Source of the DNA: Gari tellinella
Lineage: Eukaryota > Mollusca > Bivalvia > Cardiida > Psammobiidae
Direction: 5' to 3'
Assembly (NCBI GenBank): GCA_922989275.2
Contig: OV277859.1
Span: 86,548,198-86,612,197, forward strand
Length of the DNA stretch: 64,000 nucleotides
Shown here: in pieces, positions 11,196 to 21,701 of the stretch
Layout: each line of letters opens with the position of its first letter
How positions within the stretch are numbered: the stretch's first letter is position 1
The notes under the pieces: model-generated
What the model saw: the letters and a program-made list of their open reading frames with translations, nothing else
What the model was told of the DNA's origin: nothing
Database searches by the model: none
Position numbers and translations under genes: made by a program

Positions 11196-11972
11196 TTAAC
11201 CCATTACCCCATAGCCTGTTTCTAGATTTGAAAATAGGTGACCACTTAAAGCAGGTTGAAAGTAAAGCAGAATGATTTACTTCAGCCTGCTTTAAGTTAT
11301 CATATATACTAGGATAAAGAAAATATGATTTATAGTACACAATCATAACTTTATTAATTGGAACTATTGTCTTAAGTGGAGGAATATTTTAAAGGCGTAA
11401 AAAGGTGTATTTATAGAGTAATGATTTAAACAATTTGTTTATGGAGGAAAAAGACAACCCTTTACCCCACAGCCTGTTTCCTAAGTTTAGAAGACAGGTG
11501 AAAACTTAAGCAGGTTGAAAGTAACGCAAAATGACTCTTAAGGCGCATTCTACTTTATTTTCAACATGCTTTAAGCTACGGTACTATCTGCTAGGATATA
11601 GCAAATATTTCTTGTGGTGCATATTCATGACTGTATAAAAATATTTTTTAAAGTTAAGGAATAAATTATAAGGATAAAAATGGCATATTTATGGGGTAAT
11701 GGTTTAATCATTGTACGCCTGCCAAGATCCCACTGTTTATACTCTATAAAGTGAGGTTAGATATCCCACTGTTTTTACTCCAAGGCTCCAGATAAGAGGG
11801 AGAAACGGAACAAATCCAACATTATCTCACTAATTTCAGAGCCAAATCCTATGGTGTAATTACTCATTAGAATTGTCTCTTTGAGATGATTCTAATGAGT
11901 ACTAACACCATAGGGTTTAATGCAGAAATAAAGGTTTTAGTTTTTTAAATACTCCCCTTATCTGTAGCCCTG
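11196..11972 (+). mobile_element. Two family A MITEs and one family C MITE in series
   Basis: A copies lie at 11196-11429 (core partly deleted, AGCAGAATGATTTACTTC) and 11455-11706. A family C copy follows at 11781-11972, with core CATTAGAATTGTCTC...GAGATGATTCTAATG. A single GATCCCACTGTTTAT block between them (11729-11760) is related to the tandem repeat at 13143. Confidence 0.75.
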
Positions 11973-12129
11973 ATATTACACTTTATTATATACCTACCAA
12001 TGTTCTGCCCGAAATATTTCTGTATTTTATCGAACAAATACACCTTGACGGATTGAAAATTCCGTATTACCCATGTACCTTGTGTAATGGGAAAAGAACG
12101 TTTACTGTGTAGTCGGAAGTTCGGAACTA

Positions 12130-12333
12130 CAGTAAAACCTCTCTATTACGACCACTAAATTATGTTAAGTATTAGGGTGTTTACGGTAGGTGACCGCTTA
12201 AAGCAAGGTGACAGTGAAACAGAAAGCTCCTTTAGGAGCTTTCTGTTTCACTGTCACCTTGCTTTAAGCGGTCACCTCTCTATTATTTAATCAATTACCA
12301 TTCGTTTTAGTGGTCGTAATAGGGAGTATTTAC
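12130..12333 (+). mobile_element. Family B MITE, intact type copy
   Basis: Left end CAGTAAAACCTCTCTATTAC after TA. Perfect core GAAACAGAAAGCTCCTTT and AGGAGCTTTCTGTTTC. Right end AGTGGTCGTAATAGGGAG. The uninterrupted copy serves as reference for the nested copies at 10361, 17760 and 39783. Confidence 0.85.
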
Positions 12334-12450
12334 TTTCACGCGCCATTCCCCGAAGTGTGACGTATGGGAAATCCCGTTTATTTATAGTAACGCTCGAAAC
12401 ATTTCTATCGTTTTTCATTTTATTTTTATTATAAGAGGTATATAATAAAA

Positions 12451-12609
12451 GGAACATTACTATACTTTGCATATCTTATGTACCGGATCACTCGAGTTGT
12501 GTGTGTAAAGGCTATATCCAACGAGACCGGAGGTCTCGTTGGATATAGCCTTTACACACACAACTCGAGTGATCCGGTGCATTAGATATGCAAAGTATAG
12601 TAATATTCC
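12451..12609. repeat. 159-bp near-perfect palindrome
   Basis: Two 78-bp arms around a GGA loop at 12529-12531 with only three mismatches. Arms begin GGAACATTACTATACTTTGC and end AACGAGACC. No related copy is seen elsewhere in the window, and the ends lack an obvious TIR plus target-duplication signature. Confidence 0.92.
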
Positions 12610-12636
12610 GTTTATATAGTGAGGTTGAAAGCGTCC

Positions 12637-13135
12637 CATAAACCATAGCCTGTTTCTAGTTTTGAAGAACTGTGACTACTCAAAGCAGGTTGAAATTAAA
12701 GCAGAATGTGCCTTAAGGCACATTCTGCTTTTTTTTTCAGCCTGCTTTAAGCTATTATCTGCTAGGATTTCGAAAATATTTCCTATGTAAAAACTTTTTT
12801 CTTCAGTGGATGAATAAATGAAATGCGCTAAAAGGTGCCTCTATGGGGGAAAGGGTTAAAATAGCATATTTATTGGGTAATGGTTTAATTCTTTGAACCC
12901 TAGTCCCGCATATAGGCGTTCTTTTCAAACAGGGTACATGTGAGTAGAACACACATCCTATGCAAACAGTGAAGACCCAGATCAGAGGGCTCCGAAAGGA
13001 GCCCTCTGATCAGGGTATTCACTGTTTGTCACAATGCCAAACATTGACAAAAACAACCCTTAAAAGTCAGAAATGGACTAGACTAAAATGGAAACTAGAA
13101 TTGTCCATTTAAAGTTTCAGGGAGGAAAGAGTTAA
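12637..13135 (+). mobile_element. Family A MITE followed by a reverse family G MITE
   Basis: Family A at 12637-12858 (core GCAGAATGTGCC...GGCACATTCTGC). Family G at about 12925-13135 in the opposite orientation to 2951, with a hairpin of two GAGGGCTCC arms and ending GGGAGGAAAGAGTTAA. If the WD40-SOCS transcript runs past its stop, these lie in its 3' UTR or just beyond. Confidence 0.7.
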
Positions 13136-13142
13136 TGATTTT

Positions 13143-13242
13143 GTGCCTACAAAGATCCCACTGTTTATTAACTCTATATAGTGAGGTTGAAAGTGCCTAC
13201 AAAGATCCCACTGTTTATTAACTCTATATAGTGAGGTTGAAA
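13143..13242. repeat. Exact 50-bp tandem duplication over the WD40-SOCS stop codon
   Basis: Two identical 50-bp units, 13143-13192 and 13193-13242, beginning GTGCCTACAAAGATCCCACT. The second unit contains the stop codon of the gene (CTA on the plus strand at 13224-13226) and its last few codons (N-L-T-I). Related blocks lie at 11729 and 12605. Confidence 0.9.
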
Positions 13243-14230
13243 GTGTCGGCTGAAACAGGCATTGCCTCTAAAGTCTCTATGATTTTTTGAGGCAGCGGTA
13301 ACTGTCTAAGCTGGGCAATCTGCACTTGACTAAGAATTGTCCACTTGCACAAACTGAACAGAGAAAAGTCCACGGGCAGTTGCCAAACACAAACTTTCCC
13401 ATCACAGCTAGAAGTAGCGAGGTGCTCTCCCTTAGATGTGAAGCACAGTCGCATTACTGAAGGAAATTCTGCAAATGAACTCTTTAAGGAAGGAAACTGT
13501 TCCTGCATGAGAATACAGAATGCCACATTGCCTGTAAAGCTATCTAACAGAAGAATTCTAAAGTTTCGAAATGCTACAGCGATCTGGGAGCCGTCAGGGC
13601 AGTACTGGACACAGTCTATAGCATCTTTACTCAGCTGTTCTGTGTCTAACACAATCTTACTGTCCACAGTGTTGACCACATATAAACACCTATCATTTGT
13701 TCCCACTGCCAGCAGCTCATGGTGATATCTCGGATCATAGTCAAATGTAGTAGACCAGCTAGGAAACACCCTGCCTGGCAGTATGTCAGACACAACATCG
13801 GTAACAAGCTCCAGCTGTCTGCTCAATACGAACAGATAATTAGTTGATGAACACACTGCAATGAACTGACTATCTGGTGACCATTTGCATTCTACATGTT
13901 CGTTGTAAATATCACCCTTAAATTGAGGAAATAGTCTTGTAAGGTCAACACATGTGTCATTGAAAGCTGTTCCCTTGTCTGTGGCTGAAATGAGTATCTC
14001 AAACCTTCGACTCGCACTCTGAACAATTGCCAGGCTTTTCCCATCTGGTGAAAATGCACAGAATTTGTGGTTTGGAAACCTCATGTCCTTGAATTTGTTG
14101 TACACACTGTCATGTTCCAAGGTTGTGATGGTGACGGCATCGCTGCCAAGGTAACCAATATACTTGCCAGATGGATGAGGCTGAACTTTGGGGTAGTTGG
14201 TCATCGAGGACTCTCGGAAAACCACACCAG
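13224..14230 (-). CDS. WD40-repeat SOCS-box protein, last exon
   Basis: Terminal coding exon of 1007 bp. The acceptor is TCTAATTCTTGTATTCAG on the minus strand, ending at 14231; the exon starts in phase 1. WD40-type strands are visible as HKFCAFSPDGKSLAI, HVECKWSPDSQFIAV, ELLAVGTNDRCLYVV, IDCVQYCPDGSQIAV and VMRLCFTSKGEHLAT...KVCVWQ. The C-terminus is a SOCS box: SLFSLCKWTI fits the Elongin-BC box (S/T/P-L-x3-C-x3-hydrophobic) and QLRQLPLP fits the Cullin-5 box (LP-hydrophobic-P). Family knowledge says such proteins are substrate receptors of Elongin BC-Cul5 ubiquitin ligases, with the propeller binding substrate. The vertebrate WSB1/WSB2 share this layout, but I do not claim orthology. The stop lies in a 50-bp tandem duplication. 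Confidence 0.85.
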
Positions 14231-14802
14231 CTGAATACAAGAATTAGATATGGCTCATGGCAATGAGGAAGCAAAAGCAAGACAAAGCAACAAAAAATTA
14301 AAAACAAAAAGTTTATTAATACAAGACTTTAGTGTTTGATGTTGCCGCCAACAGAAAAGCAATTCGTTAGTCTTGTTTTCACTCTTACATTGTAGCGAGA
14401 TTATAAGAATCCACCATGAGTGTTGATGTAGGCAAGGAATTATACAAAACGGAATAGCAACTAAGCGAAGTTGAATAGGCGAGTTTCTGAGCTCTCGCGG
14501 CGGTTGAAATTTGCGAGATTATGTGTCACGTGACAACATCTTCACTTTTTGCCTCGTTGTCCGCCAAATCTGGCCAAATCTGGCGTGAAATTTACCGACT
14601 CGAGTGTTTTTGTTGACATTTTGGGATTTAAATGATTTGGTGGACATTCCTACCAAAACCCTTGAACAATGCTTCGAAAACACACATTTATCATATTCAC
14701 TACCGATAGACAGTCTCTTATCAAGTCTCGCGAGTCTCGTATGCGCCGCACGAGATTTACGATATAGCACGAGGTTTCGATTCCGTCAGTGTATAATTCT
14801 GT

Positions 14803-14918
14803 GATGTAGGATAGGAATTTTCTCCCCCGAGGGTCAGAAAATTCATGCAGGGACGAGGCTTGCCGAGTCCCTTCGTGAATTTCCTGACCCAAGGGGGAGA
14901 AAATTCCTTTCCTACATC
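14803..14918. repeat. 116-bp hairpin, possible element end
   Basis: Arms of 52 bp (GATGTAGG...TAGGAATTTTCTCCCCC) with several mismatches. It lies in the last intron of the WD40-SOCS gene. A related AGGATAGAGTCATTCC...ATCTCTATCCCACATAGG stretch at 15128-15173 may be the other end of one element. 14240-14800 shows nothing recognisable. Confidence 0.6.
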
Positions 14919-15312
14919 AACCAAATAAATGGTGGATTTTTTTCCCCCCATTTAAAACATTAAAACATGACATAAATAACGAAATAATTGCAGTTTCTCT
15001 ACATGTTTTTCCGCCAAACACGACATTGTTTATAGTAACGTCATTAGAAATGACGTCATTTAGTTACCCACGTCATGCAGCGCTTTTGATAAAGCTGGGC
15101 AAACAGTAAAAGACATCACGTGGTATGGAGGATAGAGTCATTCCACATGGGGAATATCTCTATCCCACATAGGCTAAAATGGGAGGAAAAAACCAAATAA
15201 GCTTGCACAGTAAAGGTACTTAGCAGCTATTACCTCTGTAACAAAAACTCATCAAACAAAAAACTATTTTTAGACATTTGTTTAACCCTTTTCTTCTTAG
15301 ACATCACCTACA

Positions 15313-15569
15313 TTAACCCATTACCCCATAAATACCTGGTTTTTACGCCTTTAATTTAATCATCCACTGAAGAAAAAAGTTTCAATTTTTACTGTTACAA
15401 ATAAGAATCTTAGAATCATAAGAAATAGTTTCTATATTCTAGCATTTTAATAGCTTAAAGCAGGCTGAAAGTATATAGCAGAATGCCCCTTTAGGCACAT
15501 TCTGCTTTACTTACAACCTGCTTTAAGTGGTCTACTATTTTCAAAAATAGAAACAGGGTAATAGGTTAA
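15313..15569 (+). mobile_element. Family A MITE in last intron of WD40-SOCS gene
   Basis: Left end TTAACCCATTACCCCATA, core GCAGAATGCCCCTTTAGG...CATTCTGCTTTAC, right end GGGTAATAGGTTAA. 15570-16080 shows only a degenerate G-like stretch (15640-15745). Confidence 0.8.
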
Positions 15570-16119
15570 TGCAAAGTTATATTTACAGAAATTGTGTGCT
15601 TCACTCATTGGACCCTTTATTTACAGTTTAATTTTAGAAAGTGGCCAACAATTCAGACCCTGTTGTCTTAACTGTTTGCAGAGGACAAGTGTACTATACA
15701 TAGGTACATCTTTTTTTCAAAGACAAGTGTACTAGCCGCTAGGGTTAAATGTGTTAAATTTCCAGCAAAGGTGCAGAAGAAATTATTCATGAAAAAACTC
15801 CCTGGATTAGATGTTTTCTCGCAAAGAAGAGGCAAAAATGAGACCAATGTATTGCCTAATCAAAAACTTAGCATTGGATCTAAATGTTTAACATTGACAT
15901 CAAGGGAATAGTACAATGGCATGTCTTGCTTTCTCTCCTTTCTCGCGGCATAACAAATACGTGTGGCAAATTTCACAAATATAAGGAATTGGATGGCCTG
16001 TGCTTATTGCTATAGCTGCTCTTTGTTAATTTGCACTGAAGTTGACAAACACACACAAACACACAGAAATATACTTACTTATTATTATTATTATTTATTA
16101 TTATTATAATAATAATTAT

Positions 16120-16312
16120 CAGCGTTCCAGATAAAAGAGAGTAAACTGAACAAATCCAACATTTTCTCACTCTTTTCAGCGCCAAATACTATGGTGTCAC
16201 TATTAATTAGAACCGTCTCTAAGAGACAATTCTAATGAGTAGTGACACCATAGGGTTAAATGCAGAAATAAAGATTTTAGTTTTTAAAATACTGACCATA
16301 TCTAGAGCTCTG
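16120..16312 (+). mobile_element. Family C MITE abutting a splice donor
   Basis: Ends CAGCGTTCCAGATAAAAG and the complement of CAGAGCTCTAGATATGG. Core CATTAGAACCGTCTC...GAGACAATTCTAATG. Its right end is 11 bp from the end of the exon at 16324. Preceded by an ATT/ATA microsatellite (16080-16118). Confidence 0.8.
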
Positions 16313-16323
16313 ATAATACTTAC

Positions 16324-16509
16324 TTAATCTTTCTCCATCATTAAGACCAATTCTAAGTATCTTCCCACTTGGTACTCGCTTTGTTTTCGCCCAAGCCATG
16401 TTTGTCCGTGGATTAAAGGAACCACAAGTCAAAAACATACAAGTGTCATTGTTTGGCACAAACTGTCCATCTGTCCACCAGTATGAGTCCACTGGGCGTC
16501 CTACGGCAT
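16324..16509 (-). CDS. WD40-repeat SOCS-box protein, internal exon (62 codons)
   Basis: 186-bp exon with acceptor ATTATTGTTTGCAG and donor GTAAGT (16318-16323), phase 1 at both ends. It reads YAVGRPVDSYWWTDGQ, then PNNDTCMFLTCG and NMAWAKTKRVPSGKIL, and joins in frame to TGVVFRESS of the 14230 exon. Alone the segment could be mistaken for a C-type lectin fragment. The matching phases, same strand and blade-like pattern make it part of the propeller. A family C transposon ends 6 bp beyond the donor hexamer. Confidence 0.75.
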
Positions 16510-16582
16510 CTGCAAACAATAATTATTTTAGAAAATGCAACAGGAACGAAAAGTCAGTTTAGAGCTTTCTGTACTACTTTTA

Positions 16583-17695
16583 AGCTCACCTGAGCTAGCT
16601 CAGGGTTAGCTTTTGCAATACTTGAATGTCCGTCGTGCATCGTCCGGCGTCAACAATTTTAGTGTTTACACTCTAGAGGTCACAATATTTATCCAAGCTT
16701 TCTCAAACTTGGCCAGATTGTATATGACCATAAGAGTTCGAATGAGTTCAATTATGGTTGAAATCGGACCAATAGATCAAGAGTTATCAACCTTTGAACT
16801 GCTGAAAATACCATATTTAAAGTGTTTACACTCTAGAGGCCACAATTTTTATCCAATCTATCTCAAACCTGCTCAGATTGTATATGACTATAAGAGTTCG
16901 GATGTATATGACTATAAGAGTTTGGATATGTTCAATTATGGTTGAAATCAGACTAATAGGTTGAGAGTTATCTACCTTTGAATTGCTGAAAAAGCCATAT
17001 TTAAGGGTGTTTACACTCTAGAGGCCACAATTTTTATCTAATCTATCTCAAACTTGCTCAGATTGCATCTTACCATAAGAGTTCGAAAAAGTCAATTATG
17101 GTTGAAATTGAACTAATAGGTCAAGAGTTGTAAACCTTTGAATTGCTGAAAATGCCATATTTAACAGTGTTTACACTCTAGAGGCCACAATATATTATCA
17201 AAGCTTTCTCAAAATTGGCCCAATTGTATAAAACCATAAGAGTTTGAAAAAGTGTGATTATGGTTGAAATAGGATCAATAGATCAAGAGTTATCTACCTT
17301 TGAATTGCTGAAAATGCCATATTTTACAGCGTTTACACTCTTGCAACTACAGTTTTCAGTGGATTTTGATTATACTTGCACACATAGTATATAGCTATAA
17401 GTTCTCGAAGGAGTGCAATTATTGTTGAAATCTAATCATTGTGGCAATAGTTATCTGCCCTTTTTATACTTTGAAATTCTAGAAAAGGCTTCATTTCAGT
17501 ATTGTTCAGGGTCTAGTTATCTGCCCTTGATGTACTCTACTATACTAGAATAATGAGGTTGTATTCCAAAATTGTTTACATGCTATACTTAAAATTTGAA
17601 TGGATTTAGATTAAAACGGGTGAAACAGAAAGGTTAAGCTATCAGGCTTCAGTACAACAGGTGAGCGATATCAGGGCCTTCAGGCCCTCTTGTTT
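16583..17695 (+). mobile_element. Pearl/HINE-like tandem-array element, best copy
   Basis: Starts with the subterminal hairpin AGCTCACCTGAGCTAGCTC and ends CAGGTGAGCGATATCAGGGC...GGCCCTCTTG, which contains a second hairpin. Between are about five diverged units of 150-180 bp with TTTACACTCTAGAGGCCACA, TCTCAAACTTG and AATTGCTGAAAATGCCATAT. The terminal signals AGCTCACCTG and CAGGTGAGCG are inverted to each other. It lies in the intron upstream of the 16509 exon. Confidence 0.75.
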
Positions 17696-17759
17696 AACAA
17701 GCATTCTGCAGAAACTGTATTCCTAACTCCTCTACTACAAGAATATTTGAGTGTCAAAT

Positions 17760-18169
17760 ATAATAAAACCTCTCTATTACATCCACTTTATTGTGTTAAA
17801 TATTAGGTTAAGGATAGGTTACTACTTAAAGAGAGGAGACCTTTAAACAGAAAGCTCCTTTTGTTTTAATGTCACCTTGTTTTAACACTGGGGCCAACTA
17901 GGTATTACGATGAAATGTTTTGCTACGACAACTTGTATGGGTATTGTAACAGATTTGTATTGCCAGGAAGGCAACTTTGTTTTCGTAGACAAACATTTCT
18001 CACTGACTTTGTAGCAATACAATCTATTATAAATACCTATATAGGTTGTCGTAGCAATACAGTTTGATGCTAATACGTAGTTGGCCCCTGTGTTTAAGCT
18101 ATCACCTGGTTTTTATATTCAATCAATTAGCTTTAGTTTTAGTGGTCGTAAAAGAGAGGTTTTACTGTA
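17760..18169 (+). mobile_element. Family B MITE with a nested 207-bp element
   Basis: Left end TAATAAAACCTCTCTATTAC, core AAACAGAAAGCTCC, right end GTGGTCGTAAAAGAGAGG. It is interrupted at 17886-18092 by an unrelated element. Confidence 0.75.
17886..18092. mobile_element. 207-bp TIR element nested in family B
   Basis: TIRs CACTGGGGCCAACTA and the complement of CACAGGGGCCAACTA. Flanked by TTTAA on both sides (17881-17885 and 18093-18097), a 5-bp target duplication. Inner arms are related by TGTCGTAGCAATACA. Non-coding. Confidence 0.8.
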
Positions 18170-18221
18170 GTTTGATTCTGATCTCACCATCTGATCTGGA
18201 ACTATACTATTTGAAATTGCC

Positions 18222-18414
18222 CAGGGCTCCAGATAAGGGGGGTATTTCAAAAACTAAAATCTTTATTTCTGAATTAAACCCTATGACGTCACTACTCATT
18301 AGAATCGTCTCGAAGAGACGATTCTTATGAGTAGTAGCACCATAGCATTTGATGATGAAATGAATGAGAAAATGTTGAATTTGTTCAATTTACTCTCTCT
18401 TATCTAGAGCCCTG
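18222..18414 (+). mobile_element. Family C MITE with 6-bp duplication ATTGCC
   Basis: Ends CAGGGCTCCAGATAAGG and the complement of CAGGGCTCTAGATAAG. Core CATTAGAATCGTCTCGAAGA. ATTGCC lies immediately on both sides (18216-18221 and 18415-18420). Confidence 0.9.
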
Positions 18415-18452
18415 ATTGCCAGTGCACTCGGACTAAAGCAGCAAAGGAGTTA

Positions 18453-18645
18453 CAGGGCTCCAGATAAGAGGGAGTAAACTGCACAAATTCATCATTTTCT
18501 CACTTATTTTATCATCAAATCCTATGATGTTACTACTCATTAGAATCGTCTCTTCGAGACGATTCTAATGAGTAGTGACACCATAGGGTTTAAAGCAGAA
18601 ATAAAGATTTTAGTTTTTGAAATACCCCCCTTATCTGGAGCTCTG
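18453..18645 (-). mobile_element. Family C MITE with 6-bp duplication GAGTTA
   Basis: Ends CAGGGCTCCAGATAAGAG and the complement of CAGAGCTCCAGATAAG. Core CATTAGAATCGTCTCTTCGA. Flanked by GAGTTA at 18447-18452 and 18646-18651. Lies 38 bp from the previous C copy in reverse orientation. Confidence 0.9.
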
Positions 18646-18876
18646 GAGTTAAAAGTTCAATTCTTACATATATTGACCATTACACTTATATGTATTTATT
18701 TTACAAGTTATTTGTCAGCATTGCAAGGCATTTACACATGAAATAAATACGGGGCCCCTAAATAATTTACAGGACTCTCAAATTGAGGGTCCCTGGGACC
18801 CCTAATTGGAAAATGCAAGGGATTGGAATTGTAAACCCTGTTTAAGCTGTCAAAGAGTGTAACCATCAAGGAAAAG

Positions 18877-19032
18877 CAGGGCTCCAGATAAGAGGGAGTA
18901 AACTGAACAAATTCAATATTTTCTCAATAATATAACACCAAGTCCTATGGTGTTACTACTAATTAGAAGTGTCTCCATAGAGTTTAAGATAGATTTTTTA
19001 TTTTTGAAATACACCCCTTATCTGGATCCCTG
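18877..19032 (-). mobile_element. Family C MITE, internally deleted
   Basis: Ends CAGGGCTCCAGATAAGAG and the complement of CAGGGATCCAGATAAG. The right half of the hairpin is missing. A truncated core-1 sequence follows at 19090-19160. Confidence 0.75.
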
Positions 19033-19226
19033 CATCTTTCCAGCATAGCCAATTAAGCCAAACGTGACTGATCACTTTTATCCAGCTATGTTTACAGCAG
19101 GTGACTGCTTCAACCATGATGAAAGTAAAGCAGAAAGCTCCTGCTTTAAGCTGTTATCTGTATCAAATACCATTTTAAGAGTACTTGTTTCAGGCACTTA
19201 GTATACAGAGGATGAAGTAAACTTAC

Positions 19227-19364
19227 AACAAGACTTTGGAAGTGCCACAACTTCAAAGATGAGGCTGCCCGGGGCTTTGCAAGCACGTGGAGGGAACTTC
19301 TTGTAGAGTCCATCTGGAACACATCTCTTGATCTCCCCATCATTAATTGTCTTGCAACGCACAC
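19227..19364 (-). CDS. WD40-repeat SOCS-box protein, internal exon (46 codons)
   Basis: 138-bp exon, acceptor AACATGGGACTTACTATAG and donor GTAAGT (19221-19226), phase 1 at both ends. It reads GVRCKTINDGEIKRC, then VPDGLYKKFPP and LIFEVVALPKSC. Reading frame, strand and phase fit both neighbours. The acceptor's polypyrimidine tract is weak. Function of this segment is not recognised; LIFEVVALP could be a propeller strand. Confidence 0.65.
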
Positions 19365-20344
19365 CTATAGTAAGTCCCATGTTCTTTTTAGTTTGTAGAC
19401 AGCTTCATAGTATATTATTGCTATATCATAATCTGAAATAAATAAAATTGTTGTTATTGCATATGCAGACACGGAGTAAACGTGATGCAGACAAACATGA
19501 GATGATCAACACTTCTATGAAGTATAGAAAAATCTAACAATATTAGATATTAATTTAATATCTACAGCAGAAAACTACAATAATTGTTTGCATTACAATT
19601 AAATAAAAACACTTTGATTTCTCTCCATAGTCTGTTGGTTAGCACAGTGGTGTAATCTGTGGGGTCGTTAAATGTTTAGACATTCCAAGATGGCAGTGGT
19701 AACGAGCCCTGAAAGGTAGGTGGTGTGTTTTGATACTGATCTAACTGTGTAAGAATCATATATAGCGATGTCATCTGTGTTAAACAAAAATATGATAATA
19801 TCCCTTATCGGTGCATCACTTGGTAGTGGCTAGAGTTTCAGTTTTATGGTAGGAATGATCTGAGAAAGTGCAGAACCCGAACGATCAGAAATCGAATCAA
19901 ACGAAGGGACAATTCTTAACTGCCTACGAGGTTACTAATAATGCAATGGCTTAAGTTTTGATATAAATGGAAGCATGTGCACCCAATCATCAGATTCGTC
20001 ACACTACGCCCACTCATTTTGTATATTTATGCTATTACACAGGGTTAGAATTTAGCTAAAAATTACACTTGCATTTTTTTGCGAGTGACTTTTGAACTTA
20101 CTCGCAAAATGCAAAAACTACTCGCGAAAGTTAAACTGTCATTCTGAACATTATGTTTTAACTTTTAACCCGACACCATGGAGGAAGTATACCCTGGAGA
20201 AGAATCATATACACAAATCTGCATTTTCCCGAAAATGTTGTCGTCCAATACCTGTATGCGCGATAACGCTTAATCGATCGATAATTCAACTGCACCGGTA
20301 CGCCGATAGCGGGCTATCGCGTTTTTTATCGTGTTGAATGGTTA

Positions 20345-20900
20345 CCTACTGTTAGTTTAAGTTACATAAAATCCTTAATTTTTACCCGATTTTCATTATA
20401 ATGATCTTAAAAGAAGGCTAAGATATTTATCTTTCACTTGTAAAAATAACATAATCTACATTTTTTACATTGATCATTTTTATGGCGAGTTAAACAGCGG
20501 TTACCAAATGAATTTGCCGATAAAAGGGAGCAAGCGCTCGCGCAAAAATATATCACGCCCTGTTACAAAACCTTTCATAAAATCCTCAATTTTAGGCCGA
20601 TTTCCATAACAATGGTCTTAAAGGACAGCTAAGATATTTTTCTTTCAGTTGTAGAAAATGCCAGTGTTTATTTTTGAAATCAACAAATTTTATGGCGAGT
20701 TAAAGAGCGATTGCCAAATGAAATAGTCGATAAACGAGAGCAGGCGATCGCGAAATAAATACAACGTCCCGTTTCAAAAACTTGAATTTAATCCATAATT
20801 TTCGTCCGATATATATATATATATATTAAAAAAAGGTCTTGATATAAAGCCGTGACACTTATCTTTCGGTTGTAAAAATACCAGGGGTTTTCTTGAAGCG
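20345..20900. repeat. Tandem array, about 210-bp unit, 2.5 copies
   Basis: Units share CATAAAATCC, AAGATATTT, TATGGCGAGTTAAA and GCGATCGCG-like segments; the third unit is truncated near TATATATATA (20813-20827). Copies are about 80 percent alike by eye. Confidence 0.75.
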
Positions 20901-21540
20901 AAAAAAGTAATGATGACCTACAAAGGTAATAGACGTTTATTTAAGAATAAAATCATCAAGAAATTGTGGTTAAATAATGAACTAGGGTTATTCATCTGTA
21001 AACTACATGTCTACCATATTACACATCACAAAGGAATGTGACACATTACGTAACCGTACACAATTAGCAGGCCATTTATAAGCGTCATAAAACTCTCCCA
21101 GCATGAAGTCCATGCTTCTTGAACATGCCGATTATCTATGAAGTGCTTGTTAGGGAACTGGACACCAGGGGGTTTCCTCTTTAATAAAAAAGATCAATGC
21201 TACCCGTGCGTGTAACTTGAACATGTGTTTTGACTTCTGTAACCGCATGATTTTTATATATTATACAAATCACAAAAAATAAAGATAATAGAATTGAATT
21301 GAAAAAAAAAAAAGAAAAAAAAGACCAACATCAATGCACCTGGTTTGGTTGATGACTGGATTAACCCTCTCATTACTGAATACCAGTAACATGATGACTA
21401 TTGCAATTGCAAACAGTTGTAATCCAGACCAGGCTGCAAAAATGTCAGATTCATAGAGTATGTCTCTTGAAATATAGTTTACCCCTTTTTCAAATTAAGC
21501 TCTTTATGACACATTTTATCTTTTCTCCGCATGATGATCA

Positions 21541-21690
21541 TCAGAGAGAGAGACAGACAGACAGACATTCATACAGAAAGATGGAGACAGAAAAGAAGAA
21601 GCGAGAGACTGACAGACAGAGATAAGAGAAAAACAGACAGACAGAGAGACAGACAGACAAGAGGCAAACAGACAGTGGCAGAGAAATATA
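21541..21690. repeat. (AGAC/AGAG)n microsatellite
   Basis: Purine-rich low-complexity tract. Reading frames across it are artefacts. Confidence 0.9.
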
Positions 21691-21701
21691 GACACACACA
21701 A

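Noticed and set aside
13345..13725. Plus-strand open frame opposite the WD40-SOCS exon
   Set aside because: Antisense of a well supported exon.
14519..14770. Minus-strand open frame as first exon of the WD40 gene
   Set aside because: No donor in the right phase, and in-frame upstream exons at 16.3 and 19.2 kb already supply the N-terminal part.
16324..16509. C-type lectin domain (YWWTDGQ...NNDTC)
   Set aside because: Phase, strand and continuity with the downstream exon fit a WD40 protein; the lectin cysteine and WND patterns are absent.
19622..19700. tRNA A-box-like TAGCACAGTGG
   Set aside because: No B-box at the expected distance.
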